Assembly (NCBI GenBank): GCA_003281795.1
Contig: QCAW01000004.1
Coordinates: 1-64,000 of the forward strand
Source of the DNA: Pelagibacteraceae bacterium AG-345-F21
GTDB taxonomy: Bacteria > Pseudomonadota > Alphaproteobacteria > Pelagibacterales > Pelagibacteraceae
Direction: 5' to 3'
DNA length: 64,000 bases
In this document: positions 36,168-44,753 of the stretch, piece after piece
How positions within the stretch are numbered: position 1 is the first letter of the stretch
How the letters are laid out: every line of letters starts with the position of its first letter
Notes under the pieces: model-generated
The model's input: the letters and a program-made list of their open reading frames with translations, nothing else
Databases searched by the model: none
Told to the model about the DNA's origin: nothing
Made by a program: the position numbers and the translations under genes

Positions 36168-38798
36168 ATGAAAAAAATTTTAAAAGTATCATTTATTTGG
36201 TTTTTGCCCTTCTTCTTTTTAGTTTTGATAATGTTTTTTTTAAATATTGTTAAAAAAGATTTTAAATATGCTCATACATCTCACATGGTTTGGAAACCTG
36301 CTTACAATTGGATACCGTATTTCTCATCTCAAAAGTTAAAGATTTTTCTTAACAGCTTTGGTGAAAATAAAAAAGTTCATCTTCCTCAAATTAATTTGTA
36401 TATAAGTGAAAGAGTAGAAAAAAATTTACTTTCAAATCCTCCACATTCTACAAAAAAGTGGCAGCAAGCTAAAATTATTTATGATAGTGAGACTCAATTA
36501 AAAGATATTCAGTTTAGATATAGAGGAGATAACCCTAATAACTGGTCATTCCAAAAAAAATCGATACGATTTAAGTTGAGAAAAAACGGAATGAATAATC
36601 GACAAAGATATTATGAATACTGGCCATTTAGTCCTGAAACTTACTTATCAACCAAATTAGCCGCTGAATCCGATTTATTCGTTTCTTCTGTAAGACTAGT
36701 AGAAATTCTTATTAATAATCAAGTAAATGGTGTTTTTATGGAATTAGAAAAACTTGATGAGAATTTCCTTAGAAGAAATAATTTTATGCCAGTCAATTTA
36801 TACAAGGGAGAAAATTATAACGCTGAACAAAAAATTGGGTTAGATGAGAACTTATATAATAATCCCGGGTTATGGACTAAAACTTCTTATTTTAATCAGA
36901 AGAAAAGAAATAATTATGAAGACTTGCAAGAATTTCTTAAACTTTTGCAAAATGCTTTTAATAGTAATGAAGCGTATACTAATTTCTTATCTTTTATTGA
37001 TACAGATTATTGGGCTAGTTACAGCGCATATTTAATTCTTGCTCAAAATGATCACCATACTTCATGGCATAATGCTAGGTTAATTTTTGATCCTTGGAAT
37101 GGAAAAGTTTTTCCTTTAATTACCGACCCAGATATTAATAGATATGCAAACAAAGAGGAAAAAGTTTCAAAGTTAGATTATTCAGCAAACGATATGATAA
37201 AGTTATTGAATTTAAATTCATCGTTTCTAGATAAAAAATATTATTATTTAAATCAATTTTTAAAAGATAAAAATTTAATAAACAAAATTTTGAAAGACTT
37301 TAATATTGAAAAAAAAATACTTATCAGTTCGTTAAAAAGGGATCCCGGGCTTATTGACCCTTACTTCTTATACTCTATTACTGACGAAGCATTTATTGAA
37401 TATATAGAGGAACTAGAAAATAGACTTTTAATGATTAATAATACATTAACTAAAAGCATGAATATTAAACCTAATCTCAAGTATAAAAAAAACGATGCAC
37501 TTCTAAGTCTTAATTTGCAAGGTGAGATACCAGCTTCTAATCTAAAGTTTTATTTTAAGGAAGAAGCTCCAGAATGGTTAGCATTTGATGAAAATTATAA
37601 TGGTAAAATCGATGAGGGTGAAATAAAATATTATAGCAACGGACAAAAAGCAATTGAGTCAAAAGTGGACTTGTATTCGAATAGAATTATCTATTCTAAA
37701 AATAAAAAATTTAGATCTTCTCAAGCAAATGCCTCTCTCACAAAATTTGATATAATATTATCTAACAGTTCTAATATTAAAAAGATTGAGTTTTTAAATA
37801 AATTTTCTAACAATAAGTATTTTGCTGAAAAAAAATTAATTGAAGGGTCTCAAACAACTTTACATAACAAAATTATCCATAAAGATTTAAAAAAAGATCA
37901 AAAAATAAATGTGTTTTCACAAGAGATCATAGTTGATGGCACCAAGATCATTGAAGAAGCTACTACTATACTTCCTGGAACTATTTTTAAAATGAAGAAA
38001 AACTCTAGTTTAATATTTAAAAACAAAGTTACCGCCAGAGGTAAAAAAGAAAAAAAAATTAAATTTATTAATTATAATCCAGATAAAACCGATAAGTGGG
38101 GTACAATCGCGTTAGTTGGACCAGCTACCTCAGGAAGTCAATTTAGCAACACCGAATTTGATGGCGGTACTGGAACACGGACAAAACAATTTTCTTTTAC
38201 ATCCATGCTCTCTTTGCATAATACTAAAAATATAATTATTCAAAATTCGTCATTTACGAACAATAGTTTGTATGATGATGTTTTGCATTTAGTTTATTGT
38301 GACGGTGTTTTATTAAAAAATTTAACTTTTGAAAAAGCATTTGGAGATGCAATAGATATTGATATTTCCAAAAACATAAAGGTAGTTGGTTCCAAATTTA
38401 ATAATTCGGCAAATGATTCAATAGACTTGATGCAGTCTACAGCATCAGTAGAAAATAATTATATAAATTTATCTGGTGACAAAGGTATTTCAATCGGGGA
38501 AGGTTCAATTGCAAAAATAAGCAATAATATTTTTGTTAAAAATGATTTAGCAGTTGCTGTAAAAGATGGATCTAGTGTTGAAATTTATAATTCTAAATTT
38601 TTGTATAATAATAAAGAAATTCATGCTTATAAAAAAAATTGGCAGTATGGATCTGGAGGATTTGCTAGCATTGAAAATTCATATTTTGAAGGTAATTCAA
38701 TAAATATTAATTCAAATAATAGATCAATAATCAATTTAAAAAATAATGAATTTAATGGTAAAAAAAATTTTAAAGGTAAAAACATTAATCTAAATTAA
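36168..38798 (+). CDS. CotH kinase-like protein with C-terminal parallel beta-helix
   Basis: N-terminal TM; FRYRGDNPNNWSFQKKSIRFKLRK and ILAQNDHHTSWHNARLIFDPWNGKVFPLITDPD; C-terminal N/S-rich beta-helix repeats. Confidence 0.75.
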   Translation: MKKILKVSFIWFLPFFFLVLIMFFLNIVKKDFKYAHTSHMVWKPAYNWIPYFSSQKLKIFLNSFGENKKVHLPQINLYISERVEKNLLSNPPHSTKKWQQAKIIYDSETQLKDIQFRYRGDNPNNWSFQKKSIRFKLRKNGMNNRQRYYEYWPFSPETYLSTKLAAESDLFVSSVRLVEILINNQVNGVFMELEKLDENFLRRNNFMPVNLYKGENYNAEQKIGLDENLYNNPGLWTKTSYFNQKKRNNYEDLQEFLKLLQNAFNSNEAYTNFLSFIDTDYWASYSAYLILAQNDHHTSWHNARLIFDPWNGKVFPLITDPDINRYANKEEKVSKLDYSANDMIKLLNLNSSFLDKKYYYLNQFLKDKNLINKILKDFNIEKKILISSLKRDPGLIDPYFLYSITDEAFIEYIEELENRLLMINNTLTKSMNIKPNLKYKKNDALLSLNLQGEIPASNLKFYFKEEAPEWLAFDENYNGKIDEGEIKYYSNGQKAIESKVDLYSNRIIYSKNKKFRSSQANASLTKFDIILSNSSNIKKIEFLNKFSNNKYFAEKKLIEGSQTTLHNKIIHKDLKKDQKINVFSQEIIVDGTKIIEEATTILPGTIFKMKKNSSLIFKNKVTARGKKEKKIKFINYNPDKTDKWGTIALVGPATSGSQFSNTEFDGGTGTRTKQFSFTSMLSLHNTKNIIIQNSSFTNNSLYDDVLHLVYCDGVLLKNLTFEKAFGDAIDIDISKNIKVVGSKFNNSANDSIDLMQSTASVENNYINLSGDKGISIGEGSIAKISNNIFVKNDLAVAVKDGSSVEIYNSKFLYNNKEIHAYKKNWQYGSGGFASIENSYFEGNSININSNNRSIINLKNNEFNGKKNFKGKNINLN

Positions 38799-39536
38799 AT
38801 GAAAGAAAATATTGCTTTAGAAAGATATGAATTTAAATATTTGCTCCCTAACACAATAGCTCAACAAATAGAGGGAGAGATTAAAAATTTTATGGTTATA
38901 GATGACTTTGCTAAAAAAAAATCAAATAAGAAATATTTCGTAAATTCAATTTATTTTGAAGATAATTTCAATACAAACTTTAATGAGAAAGTAGATGGAT
39001 TTAGAATAAGAAAAAAATACAGAGTTAGAACATATTCCGATGATACAAAAAAAAGTATAATTTTTTTAGAAATCAAAGGAAGGAATCTCGAACGAACTTA
39101 TAAAAAAAGAGTATCTATACCAGAAAAATATTTTAATTTACTCTACTCAAATCATGTAATCAAATTGCTAAAAGTCTTTCCCAATAACAAGATCATAACA
39201 AGTTTTGTGTTTGATGTAATTAAAAAACAATTAAAACCTATAATAAAGATTGATTATTTAAGGAGACCTTATATCGGAACTCATGGATTATATTTTAGAT
39301 TAACATTTGACAATGAATTAAAGTCCTCAAAAATTTCAAACCTTAATTTTTCTAACCGTGATGAATTTTCTCTTCTTTGTAAAGCAGGGTATACTATTCT
39401 TGAGGTAAAATTCGAAAGAAGTATTCCAGCTTGGTTTCACAGAATTATTCAGTCGTACAACCTAAAAAGAATGTCTATTTCTAAATATGTTTTAGGTATG
39501 TGCTCAAGTAAATTAGGCTATGAAACTTCTGAATAG
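38799..39536 (+). CDS. VTC-domain protein (polyphosphate polymerase-like)
   Basis: LERYEFKYLLP, VNSIYFEDNFNTNF, FRIRKKYRVRTY, IFLEIKGR, TILEVKFERSIPAWF. Confidence 0.8.
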   Translation: MKENIALERYEFKYLLPNTIAQQIEGEIKNFMVIDDFAKKKSNKKYFVNSIYFEDNFNTNFNEKVDGFRIRKKYRVRTYSDDTKKSIIFLEIKGRNLERTYKKRVSIPEKYFNLLYSNHVIKLLKVFPNNKIITSFVFDVIKKQLKPIIKIDYLRRPYIGTHGLYFRLTFDNELKSSKISNLNFSNRDEFSLLCKAGYTILEVKFERSIPAWFHRIIQSYNLKRMSISKYVLGMCSSKLGYETSE

Positions 39537-39539
39537 TGC

Positions 39540-40310
39540 TTAATTTTTACTTAAGGATTTATTTATGTAATGGCATACTATTGACACAGAATTTGAAATA
39601 TTAAGACTTTCTATATTTGCGTTTATTCCAATTTTAAATTGAAAATCAGTTTGATCTAAAGTTTTTTCTTTTAAACCATAGCCTTCAGAACCAAAAAGTA
39701 AAACATTTTTACCTTTCCAATTATTTTCTGTAAAATCTTTTGTAGCAGAAGCATCAAAAGCACTTATCCAAAAATCTTTTGTTTTTAAAAATTTTAAAGA
39801 TGTTTTTATGTTTGCAACTTTGAAGATTTTTATATGTTCAGTTCCTCCACTTGCACTTTTATATAAAAGCTTACTTTTTAGAGGAAAAGATCTATCTTTA
39901 ACAATAATACCATTGATATTAAATGAAGCAGCGCTTCTAATAATTGAGCCTATATTTCTTGGATCCGTAACATCCTCTAAAGCTATAAAATTAATATTTT
40001 CTCTCTTAATATCATAAAGATAATCTTTTAAAGTTTGCTCCTCGAGATGCTCTACTTCAGCTATTAATCCTTGATGAGAAATTTCATCTTTTCCACATAA
40101 ATTGTTTAATTCTCGTCTACTTTTGTAAAACACATGTATGTTTTTCAATAAGTTTTTAGATTGATTTTCTCTATTTAAATTTTTCTGAGCATCTTCCGTC
40201 AAAAAAATCCTCTCAATTTTTCTTTGAGGGTTTTTAAGCGCTTCTATCACTGGATGCTTGCCAACTATGAGAAATGTAGATTTTTTCATAAAATTATCGA
40301 TATTTTTCAA
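39540..40310 (-). CDS. rlmB: 23S rRNA 2'-O-methyltransferase RlmB/TrmH family
   Basis: GKHPVIEALKNP, EDVTDPRNIGSIIRSAASF, LLFGSEGYGL. Confidence 0.9.
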   Translation of the reverse strand: MKNIDNFMKKSTFLIVGKHPVIEALKNPQRKIERIFLTEDAQKNLNRENQSKNLLKNIHVFYKSRRELNNLCGKDEISHQGLIAEVEHLEEQTLKDYLYDIKRENINFIALEDVTDPRNIGSIIRSAASFNINGIIVKDRSFPLKSKLLYKSASGGTEHIKIFKVANIKTSLKFLKTKDFWISAFDASATKDFTENNWKGKNVLLFGSEGYGLKEKTLDQTDFQFKIGINANIESLNISNSVSIVCHYINKSLSKN

Positions 40311-40423
40311 ATAAATAGCATATTTTAATGCAAAATGATTTATTGCATTTTCTCATAAGATGCTTATAAAACGCTTGTTGTTGAATGCTTTTTAAGTTAG
40401 TGGGTATCCCCATGATTAAAATA

Positions 40424-40509
40424 GGAGGGGTACCAAAGCGGTCAAATGGGGCGGGCTGTAAACCCGTTGACTTCGGTCTTCGAAAGTTCGAATCTTTCCC
40501 CCTCCACCA
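40424..40509 (+). tRNA. tRNA-Tyr(GUA)
   Basis: Class II tRNA, anticodon context CTGTAAA, CCA encoded. Confidence 0.95.
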
Positions 40510-40552
40510 AACTTAAAAGCTTTAATAATAAAGAGCGATGAGTTTGGATATT

Positions 40553-40626
40553 GCGGGTGTAGTTCAATGGTAGAACGCTAGCCTTCCAAGCTGGATGTAA
40601 GGGTTCGATTCCCTTTACCCGCTCCA
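40553..40626 (+). tRNA. tRNA-Gly(UCC)
   Basis: GCGGGTG acceptor, loop CTTCCAA, CCA encoded. Confidence 0.95.
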
Positions 40627-40668
40627 AAATTAAAAGTTAAACAATTTACAAAGTGAGGATAGAACAAA

Positions 40669-41868
40669 ATGTCAAAAGAGAAGTTTCAGCGGAACAAACC
40701 GCACTGTAATATAGGAACAATTGGCCATGTCGACCATGGAAAAACAACATTAACTGCTGCAATTACAAAAGTTTTGTCTGAAGCAGGTGGATCATCAAGC
40801 GCAAATTTTGTTGCGTATGATCAAATTGATAAAGCACCAGAAGAAAAAGAGCGAGGTATTACTATTTCTACTGCACACGTTGAGTACGAAACAGAAAAAA
40901 GACATTACGCACACGTAGATTGTCCAGGACATGCTGACTATGTGAAAAATATGATTACAGGAGCAGCTCAAATGGATGGAGCAATTTTAGTTGTTAACGC
41001 AGCAGATGGACCAATGCCCCAAACAAGAGAACACATTCTTTTAGCTCGTCAAGTTGGAGTTCCGGCAATTGTAGTATTTTTAAATAAAATTGATACCGTA
41101 AAAGATAAAGAATTAGTTGATCTTGTAGAAGAAGAAATTAGAGAACTTTTAACTTCATATAAATTTCCAGGCGATAAGATTCCTATTGTAAAAGGATCCG
41201 CATTAAACGCTGTTGAAGGAAAAGATGAAGCAACAGGTAAAAACGCAATCATGGAATTAATGAAAGCAGTTGATGAAACAATCCCTCAACCGAATAGACC
41301 AAAAGACAAACCTTTCTTAATGCCAGTAGAGGATGTTTTCTCAATTTCTGGTAGAGGTACAGTTGTAACAGGAAGAGTTGAGTCAGGGGTAATTAAAGTC
41401 GGAGAAGAAATAGAAATAGTTGGTATTACAGATACGAAAAAATCTGTTTGTACGGGCGTTGAAATGTTTCGAAAACTTTTAGACACTGGTGAAGCTGGTG
41501 ATAATATTGGAGCATTATTAAGAGGAGTTGAAAGAGATGACGTGCAAAGAGGTCAAGTCCTATGTAAACCTGGTTCAATAACACCACACACAGAATTTGA
41601 ATGTCAGGCTTACATTTTGAAGAAAGAAGAAGGTGGAAGACATACTCCTTTCTTTACAAAATATAGACCTCAGTTTTATTTCAGAACTACTGATGTAACT
41701 GGTGAAGTTACTTTACCATCTGGCACAGAAATGGTTATGCCTGGCGATGATGGAAAATTTTCTGTGAAATTAATTACACCAATTGCAATGAGTGAAAAAT
41801 TAAACTTTGCTATTAGAGAAGGTGGTAAAACAGTTGGAGCTGGGGTAGTAACTAAGATTGTTAAATAA
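40669..41868 (+). CDS. tuf: Elongation factor Tu
   Basis: [37 protein letters not shown]. Confidence 0.98.
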   Translation: MSKEKFQRNKPHCNIGTIGHVDHGKTTLTAAITKVLSEAGGSSSANFVAYDQIDKAPEEKERGITISTAHVEYETEKRHYAHVDCPGHADYVKNMITGAAQMDGAILVVNAADGPMPQTREHILLARQVGVPAIVVFLNKIDTVKDKELVDLVEEEIRELLTSYKFPGDKIPIVKGSALNAVEGKDEATGKNAIMELMKAVDETIPQPNRPKDKPFLMPVEDVFSISGRGTVVTGRVESGVIKVGEEIEIVGITDTKKSVCTGVEMFRKLLDTGEAGDNIGALLRGVERDDVQRGQVLCKPGSITPHTEFECQAYILKKEEGGRHTPFFTKYRPQFYFRTTDVTGEVTLPSGTEMVMPGDDGKFSVKLITPIAMSEKLNFAIREGGKTVGAGVVTKIVK

Positions 41869-41874
41869 AAGCTT

Positions 41875-41950
41875 AGGAGCGTAGTTCAATTGGTAGAGCG
41901 CCGGTCTCCAAAACCGGAGGTTGTGGGTTCGAGTCCCTCCGCTCCTGCCA
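41875..41950 (+). tRNA. tRNA-Trp(CCA)
   Basis: aggagcgtagttcaattggtagagcgccggtctccaaaaccgg...gctcctgcca; loop CTCCAAA. Confidence 0.95.
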
Positions 41951-41959
41951 AAAAACTTT

Positions 41960-42157
41960 ATGAAAAATCCACTTAAATTTATCCAAGAAGTAAAACAAGA
42001 AGCTTTTAGAATTACTTGGCCGACAAAAAAAGACACTATGATGGGAGCTTTAATGGTATTTGCTTTAGCTTCTGTTGCAGCGATTTTTTTTCTTATTCTT
42101 GATCAAATATTGAGATTTTTATTAAATTTAATCTTAACTATTAATTTTAGTTTATGA
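41960..42157 (+). CDS. secE: Preprotein translocase subunit SecE
   Basis: EVKQEAFRITWPTKKDT motif; ATG at 41960, not 41921, which lies inside tRNA-Trp. Confidence 0.92.
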   Translation: MKNPLKFIQEVKQEAFRITWPTKKDTMMGALMVFALASVAAIFFLILDQILRFLLNLILTINFSL

Positions 42158-42678
42158 ACTGGTACATAGTGCAAGCATACTCTGGTTTTGAAAAAAAAGT
42201 AGTTGATACTATTAAAGATGAATTAAAAAAGCACAAATTACAAGATAATTTAGGAGAAATTTTAGTACCCACTCACCAAGTAACGGAAGTAAAAAAGGGA
42301 AAACGAACGAAGAAAGAAAAAAAATATTTTCCTGGCTACGTTTTAGTGAAAGTAGAATTAACTAAACAAATTTATCATTTAATAAAAAATCTTCAAAAAG
42401 TTAGTGGATTTCTAGGATCTGCAGATAAGCCCACCCCAATATCTGATAACGAAATTAAACGTATTTTAGGTCAGGTTTCAGAAAGCGCAGTTAATCAAAA
42501 AAGTGGAATTAGTTTTGAGATAGGAGAAAAAGTCAAAGTGTGTGATGGGCCTTTTGCTTCATTTAATGGTCTAATTGAAGAAATTGATGAAGAAAAATCT
42601 AGACTTAAGGTATCAGTTTCTATATTTGGTAGGGCAACTCCTGTAGATTTAGAGTTTAATCAAGTGGAGAAAAATTAG
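42154..42678 (+). CDS. nusG: Transcription antitermination protein NusG
   Basis: MNWYIVQAYSGFEKKV, NGN + KOW domains. Confidence 0.96.
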   Translation: MNWYIVQAYSGFEKKVVDTIKDELKKHKLQDNLGEILVPTHQVTEVKKGKRTKKEKKYFPGYVLVKVELTKQIYHLIKNLQKVSGFLGSADKPTPISDNEIKRILGQVSESAVNQKSGISFEIGEKVKVCDGPFASFNGLIEEIDEEKSRLKVSVSIFGRATPVDLEFNQVEKN

Positions 42679-43104
42679 ATGGCAAAAGAAATAACAGGTT
42701 ACGTGAAATTACAAATCAAAGGTGGTCAAGCAAACCCAGCTCCACCTGTAGGTCCAGCTTTAGGTCAAAGAGGAATAAATATAATGGAATTTTGTAAAGC
42801 ATTTAATGAAAAAACAAAATCATTTATGGGTAAACCAGTTCCGGTAGTAATCACTGTTTATAAAGATAAAAAATTTGATTTTATTATTAAATCTCCTCCT
42901 GCGTCACATTTTATTAGAGAGGCGGCCAAGTTAAAAAGTGGATCTAGTGAGCCAGGAAGAGTAGTTGCAGGTTCAATAACAATGAAACAGGCAGAAGCAA
43001 TTGCAAAAGAAAAAATGAAAGATTTAAATGCCTTTGATATAAAAGAAGCGACTAAAATTATTTGTGGATCAGCAAGGTCAATGGGTATTGAGGTGAAAGA
43101 TTAA
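42679..43104 (+). CDS. rplK: 50S ribosomal protein L11
   Basis: [26 protein letters not shown]. Confidence 0.97.
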   Translation: MAKEITGYVKLQIKGGQANPAPPVGPALGQRGINIMEFCKAFNEKTKSFMGKPVPVVITVYKDKKFDFIIKSPPASHFIREAAKLKSGSSEPGRVVAGSITMKQAEAIAKEKMKDLNAFDIKEATKIICGSARSMGIEVKD

Positions 43105-43790
43105 TGAAAAAAAAATCAAAAAGATATAAAAATTTAATTAAATCCGTAAATAAAGAAAAAAAATTAGAACTAAAAGAAATTATTGATTTAGTTAAAAAAA
43201 ATTCAACTACTAAATTTGATGAGTCTATAGATGTGTCATTACGAATAAACTTGAAACAATCTAAAGGTGGTGACTTAAGCTTAAGAACAACTGTTAAGTT
43301 ACCAAATGGATCTGGCAAAAAAAATAAAATTGCTGTTCTTTGTGAATCTGATAAAATTGAAGAATCAAAAAAAAGTGGTGCTGATATAGTAGGCTCTGAC
43401 GATTTGTTAGAAAAAATAAGCTCTGGTAAATTTGATTTTTCAAAATTAATATGCACCCCAGGAATGATGTCTAAAATTGGTAAACATGGTAAAGTTTTAG
43501 GGCCCAAAGGCCTTATGCCAAATCCTAAATTAGGTACTGTAACCAAGGATGTTGCTAAAACAGTTAATGATATTAAAACGGGTTTAGTTGAAATAAGGAA
43601 CGATAAAGATGGTAATTTAGCATCTACAATTGGAAGAAAAAGTTTTTCTAGTGAAAAAATATTAGAAAATTACAAACATTTTATAGACTCAATTAAAAAA
43701 GAAAAACCGGATACAATTAAAGGAGAATTTATAAAAAATATTTTTATTACCTCTACAATGGGGATTTCTTATAAAGTAGGAGCTAAATAA
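43104..43790 (+). CDS. rplA: 50S ribosomal protein L1
   Basis: GKHGKVLGPKGLMPNPKLGTVT. Confidence 0.97.
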   Translation: MKKKSKRYKNLIKSVNKEKKLELKEIIDLVKKNSTTKFDESIDVSLRINLKQSKGGDLSLRTTVKLPNGSGKKNKIAVLCESDKIEESKKSGADIVGSDDLLEKISSGKFDFSKLICTPGMMSKIGKHGKVLGPKGLMPNPKLGTVTKDVAKTVNDIKTGLVEIRNDKDGNLASTIGRKSFSSEKILENYKHFIDSIKKEKPDTIKGEFIKNIFITSTMGISYKVGAK

Positions 43791-43795
43791 TTATG

Positions 43796-44305
43796 ATGAA
43801 CAAAGAATCCAAAAAAAACTATGTGGAAGAAATGAAAAAAAATTTTTCTACTTACGAGTCGGTTATGATTGCTCAATATCAAGGTCTTAACGTCAATGAA
43901 TTAGACGAGCTTAGAAAAGAATTAAGAGATAAAGGTATACTTTTTAAGATAACAAAAAATAGAATTACAAAAATTGCAATTAAAGAAACCCCAGTCAAAG
44001 AATTAGAAAAATTTTTTACTGGACCTACGGCCACAGCTCTTTCATCGGATCCTATTTCTACAGCTAAAATTTTAACAAAATTTGCAAAGACTCATGATAA
44101 ATTGAAAATTATTGCAGGATTTATGGATGGCAAGGTTTTGGACCAAAAAGAAGTGGCTATAATCGCCACACTACCGTCACTTGAGGAGGCAAGGGCTAAA
44201 ATTGTGGGAATTTTAGCAACTCCAGCTCAAAAATTAGTAAGTATTTTACTTGCACCTGGCTCAAAAATTGCTAATTTAGCGCGCGCAAAGAGTTTAAAAA
44301 AATAA
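43796..44305 (+). CDS. rplJ: 50S ribosomal protein L10
   Basis: L10 family, between rplA and rplL. Confidence 0.95.
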   Translation: MNKESKKNYVEEMKKNFSTYESVMIAQYQGLNVNELDELRKELRDKGILFKITKNRITKIAIKETPVKELEKFFTGPTATALSSDPISTAKILTKFAKTHDKLKIIAGFMDGKVLDQKEVAIIATLPSLEEARAKIVGILATPAQKLVSILLAPGSKIANLARAKSLKK

Positions 44306-44320
44306 TTCATAGGATTCAAA

Positions 44321-44692
44321 ATGGCAGACTTAAATAAAATTATAGATGAACTATCAACTTTAACAGTAGTTGAAGCAGCAGAACTATCAAAACAATTAGA
44401 AGAAAAGTGGGGTGTTACAGCAGCAGCACCAGCAGCAGCAGCACCAGCAGCAGGCGGAGCAGCACCAGCAGGGGAAGAAAAATCTGAGTTTTCACTTTTC
44501 TTAGCTGCAGCAGGAGATAAAAAAATTAATGTGATTAAAGAAGTAAGAGCTATTACAGGCTTAGGATTAAAAGAAGCTAAAGATTTAGTAGAAGCAGCAC
44601 CAAAAGAAATCAAAGGTGGTGTAGCTAAAAAAGATGCTGAAGAATTCAAGAAAAAACTTGAAGCAGCTGGAGCTAAAGTAGAATTAAAGTAA
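44321..44692 (+). CDS. rplL: 50S ribosomal protein L7/L12
   Basis: Ala/Pro hinge, [16 protein letters not shown]. Confidence 0.97.
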   Translation: MADLNKIIDELSTLTVVEAAELSKQLEEKWGVTAAAPAAAAPAAGGAAPAGEEKSEFSLFLAAAGDKKINVIKEVRAITGLGLKEAKDLVEAAPKEIKGGVAKKDAEEFKKKLEAAGAKVELK

Positions 44693-44710
44693 ACAAAATT
44701 TAAGACTAAG

Positions 44711-44746
44711 TTTTACTGCAATATAAAAAATGCAGTAAAATTTTTT
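44711..44746 (+). terminator. Intrinsic terminator/attenuator between rplL and rpoB
   Basis: TTTTACTGCA-atataaaaaa-TGCAGTAAAA perfect 10-bp stem followed by TTTTTT. Confidence 0.85.
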
Positions 44747-44753
44747 ATTATTA

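Noticed and set aside
40442-40627. Minus-strand 61-aa ORF MERVKGIEPLHPAWKASVLPLNYTR...
   Set aside because: Antisense to tRNA-Tyr and tRNA-Gly; a well-known type of spurious ORF created by tRNA genes.
41800-42036. Minus-strand 78-aa ORF containing GRSGGTRTHNLRFWRPALYQLNYAPK
   Set aside because: Antisense to tRNA-Trp and overlaps tuf and secE; tRNA-derived artefact.
44227-44649. 140-aa minus-strand ORF across rplJ/rplL
   Set aside because: Shadow ORF caused by the Ala-rich L7/L12 hinge codons.
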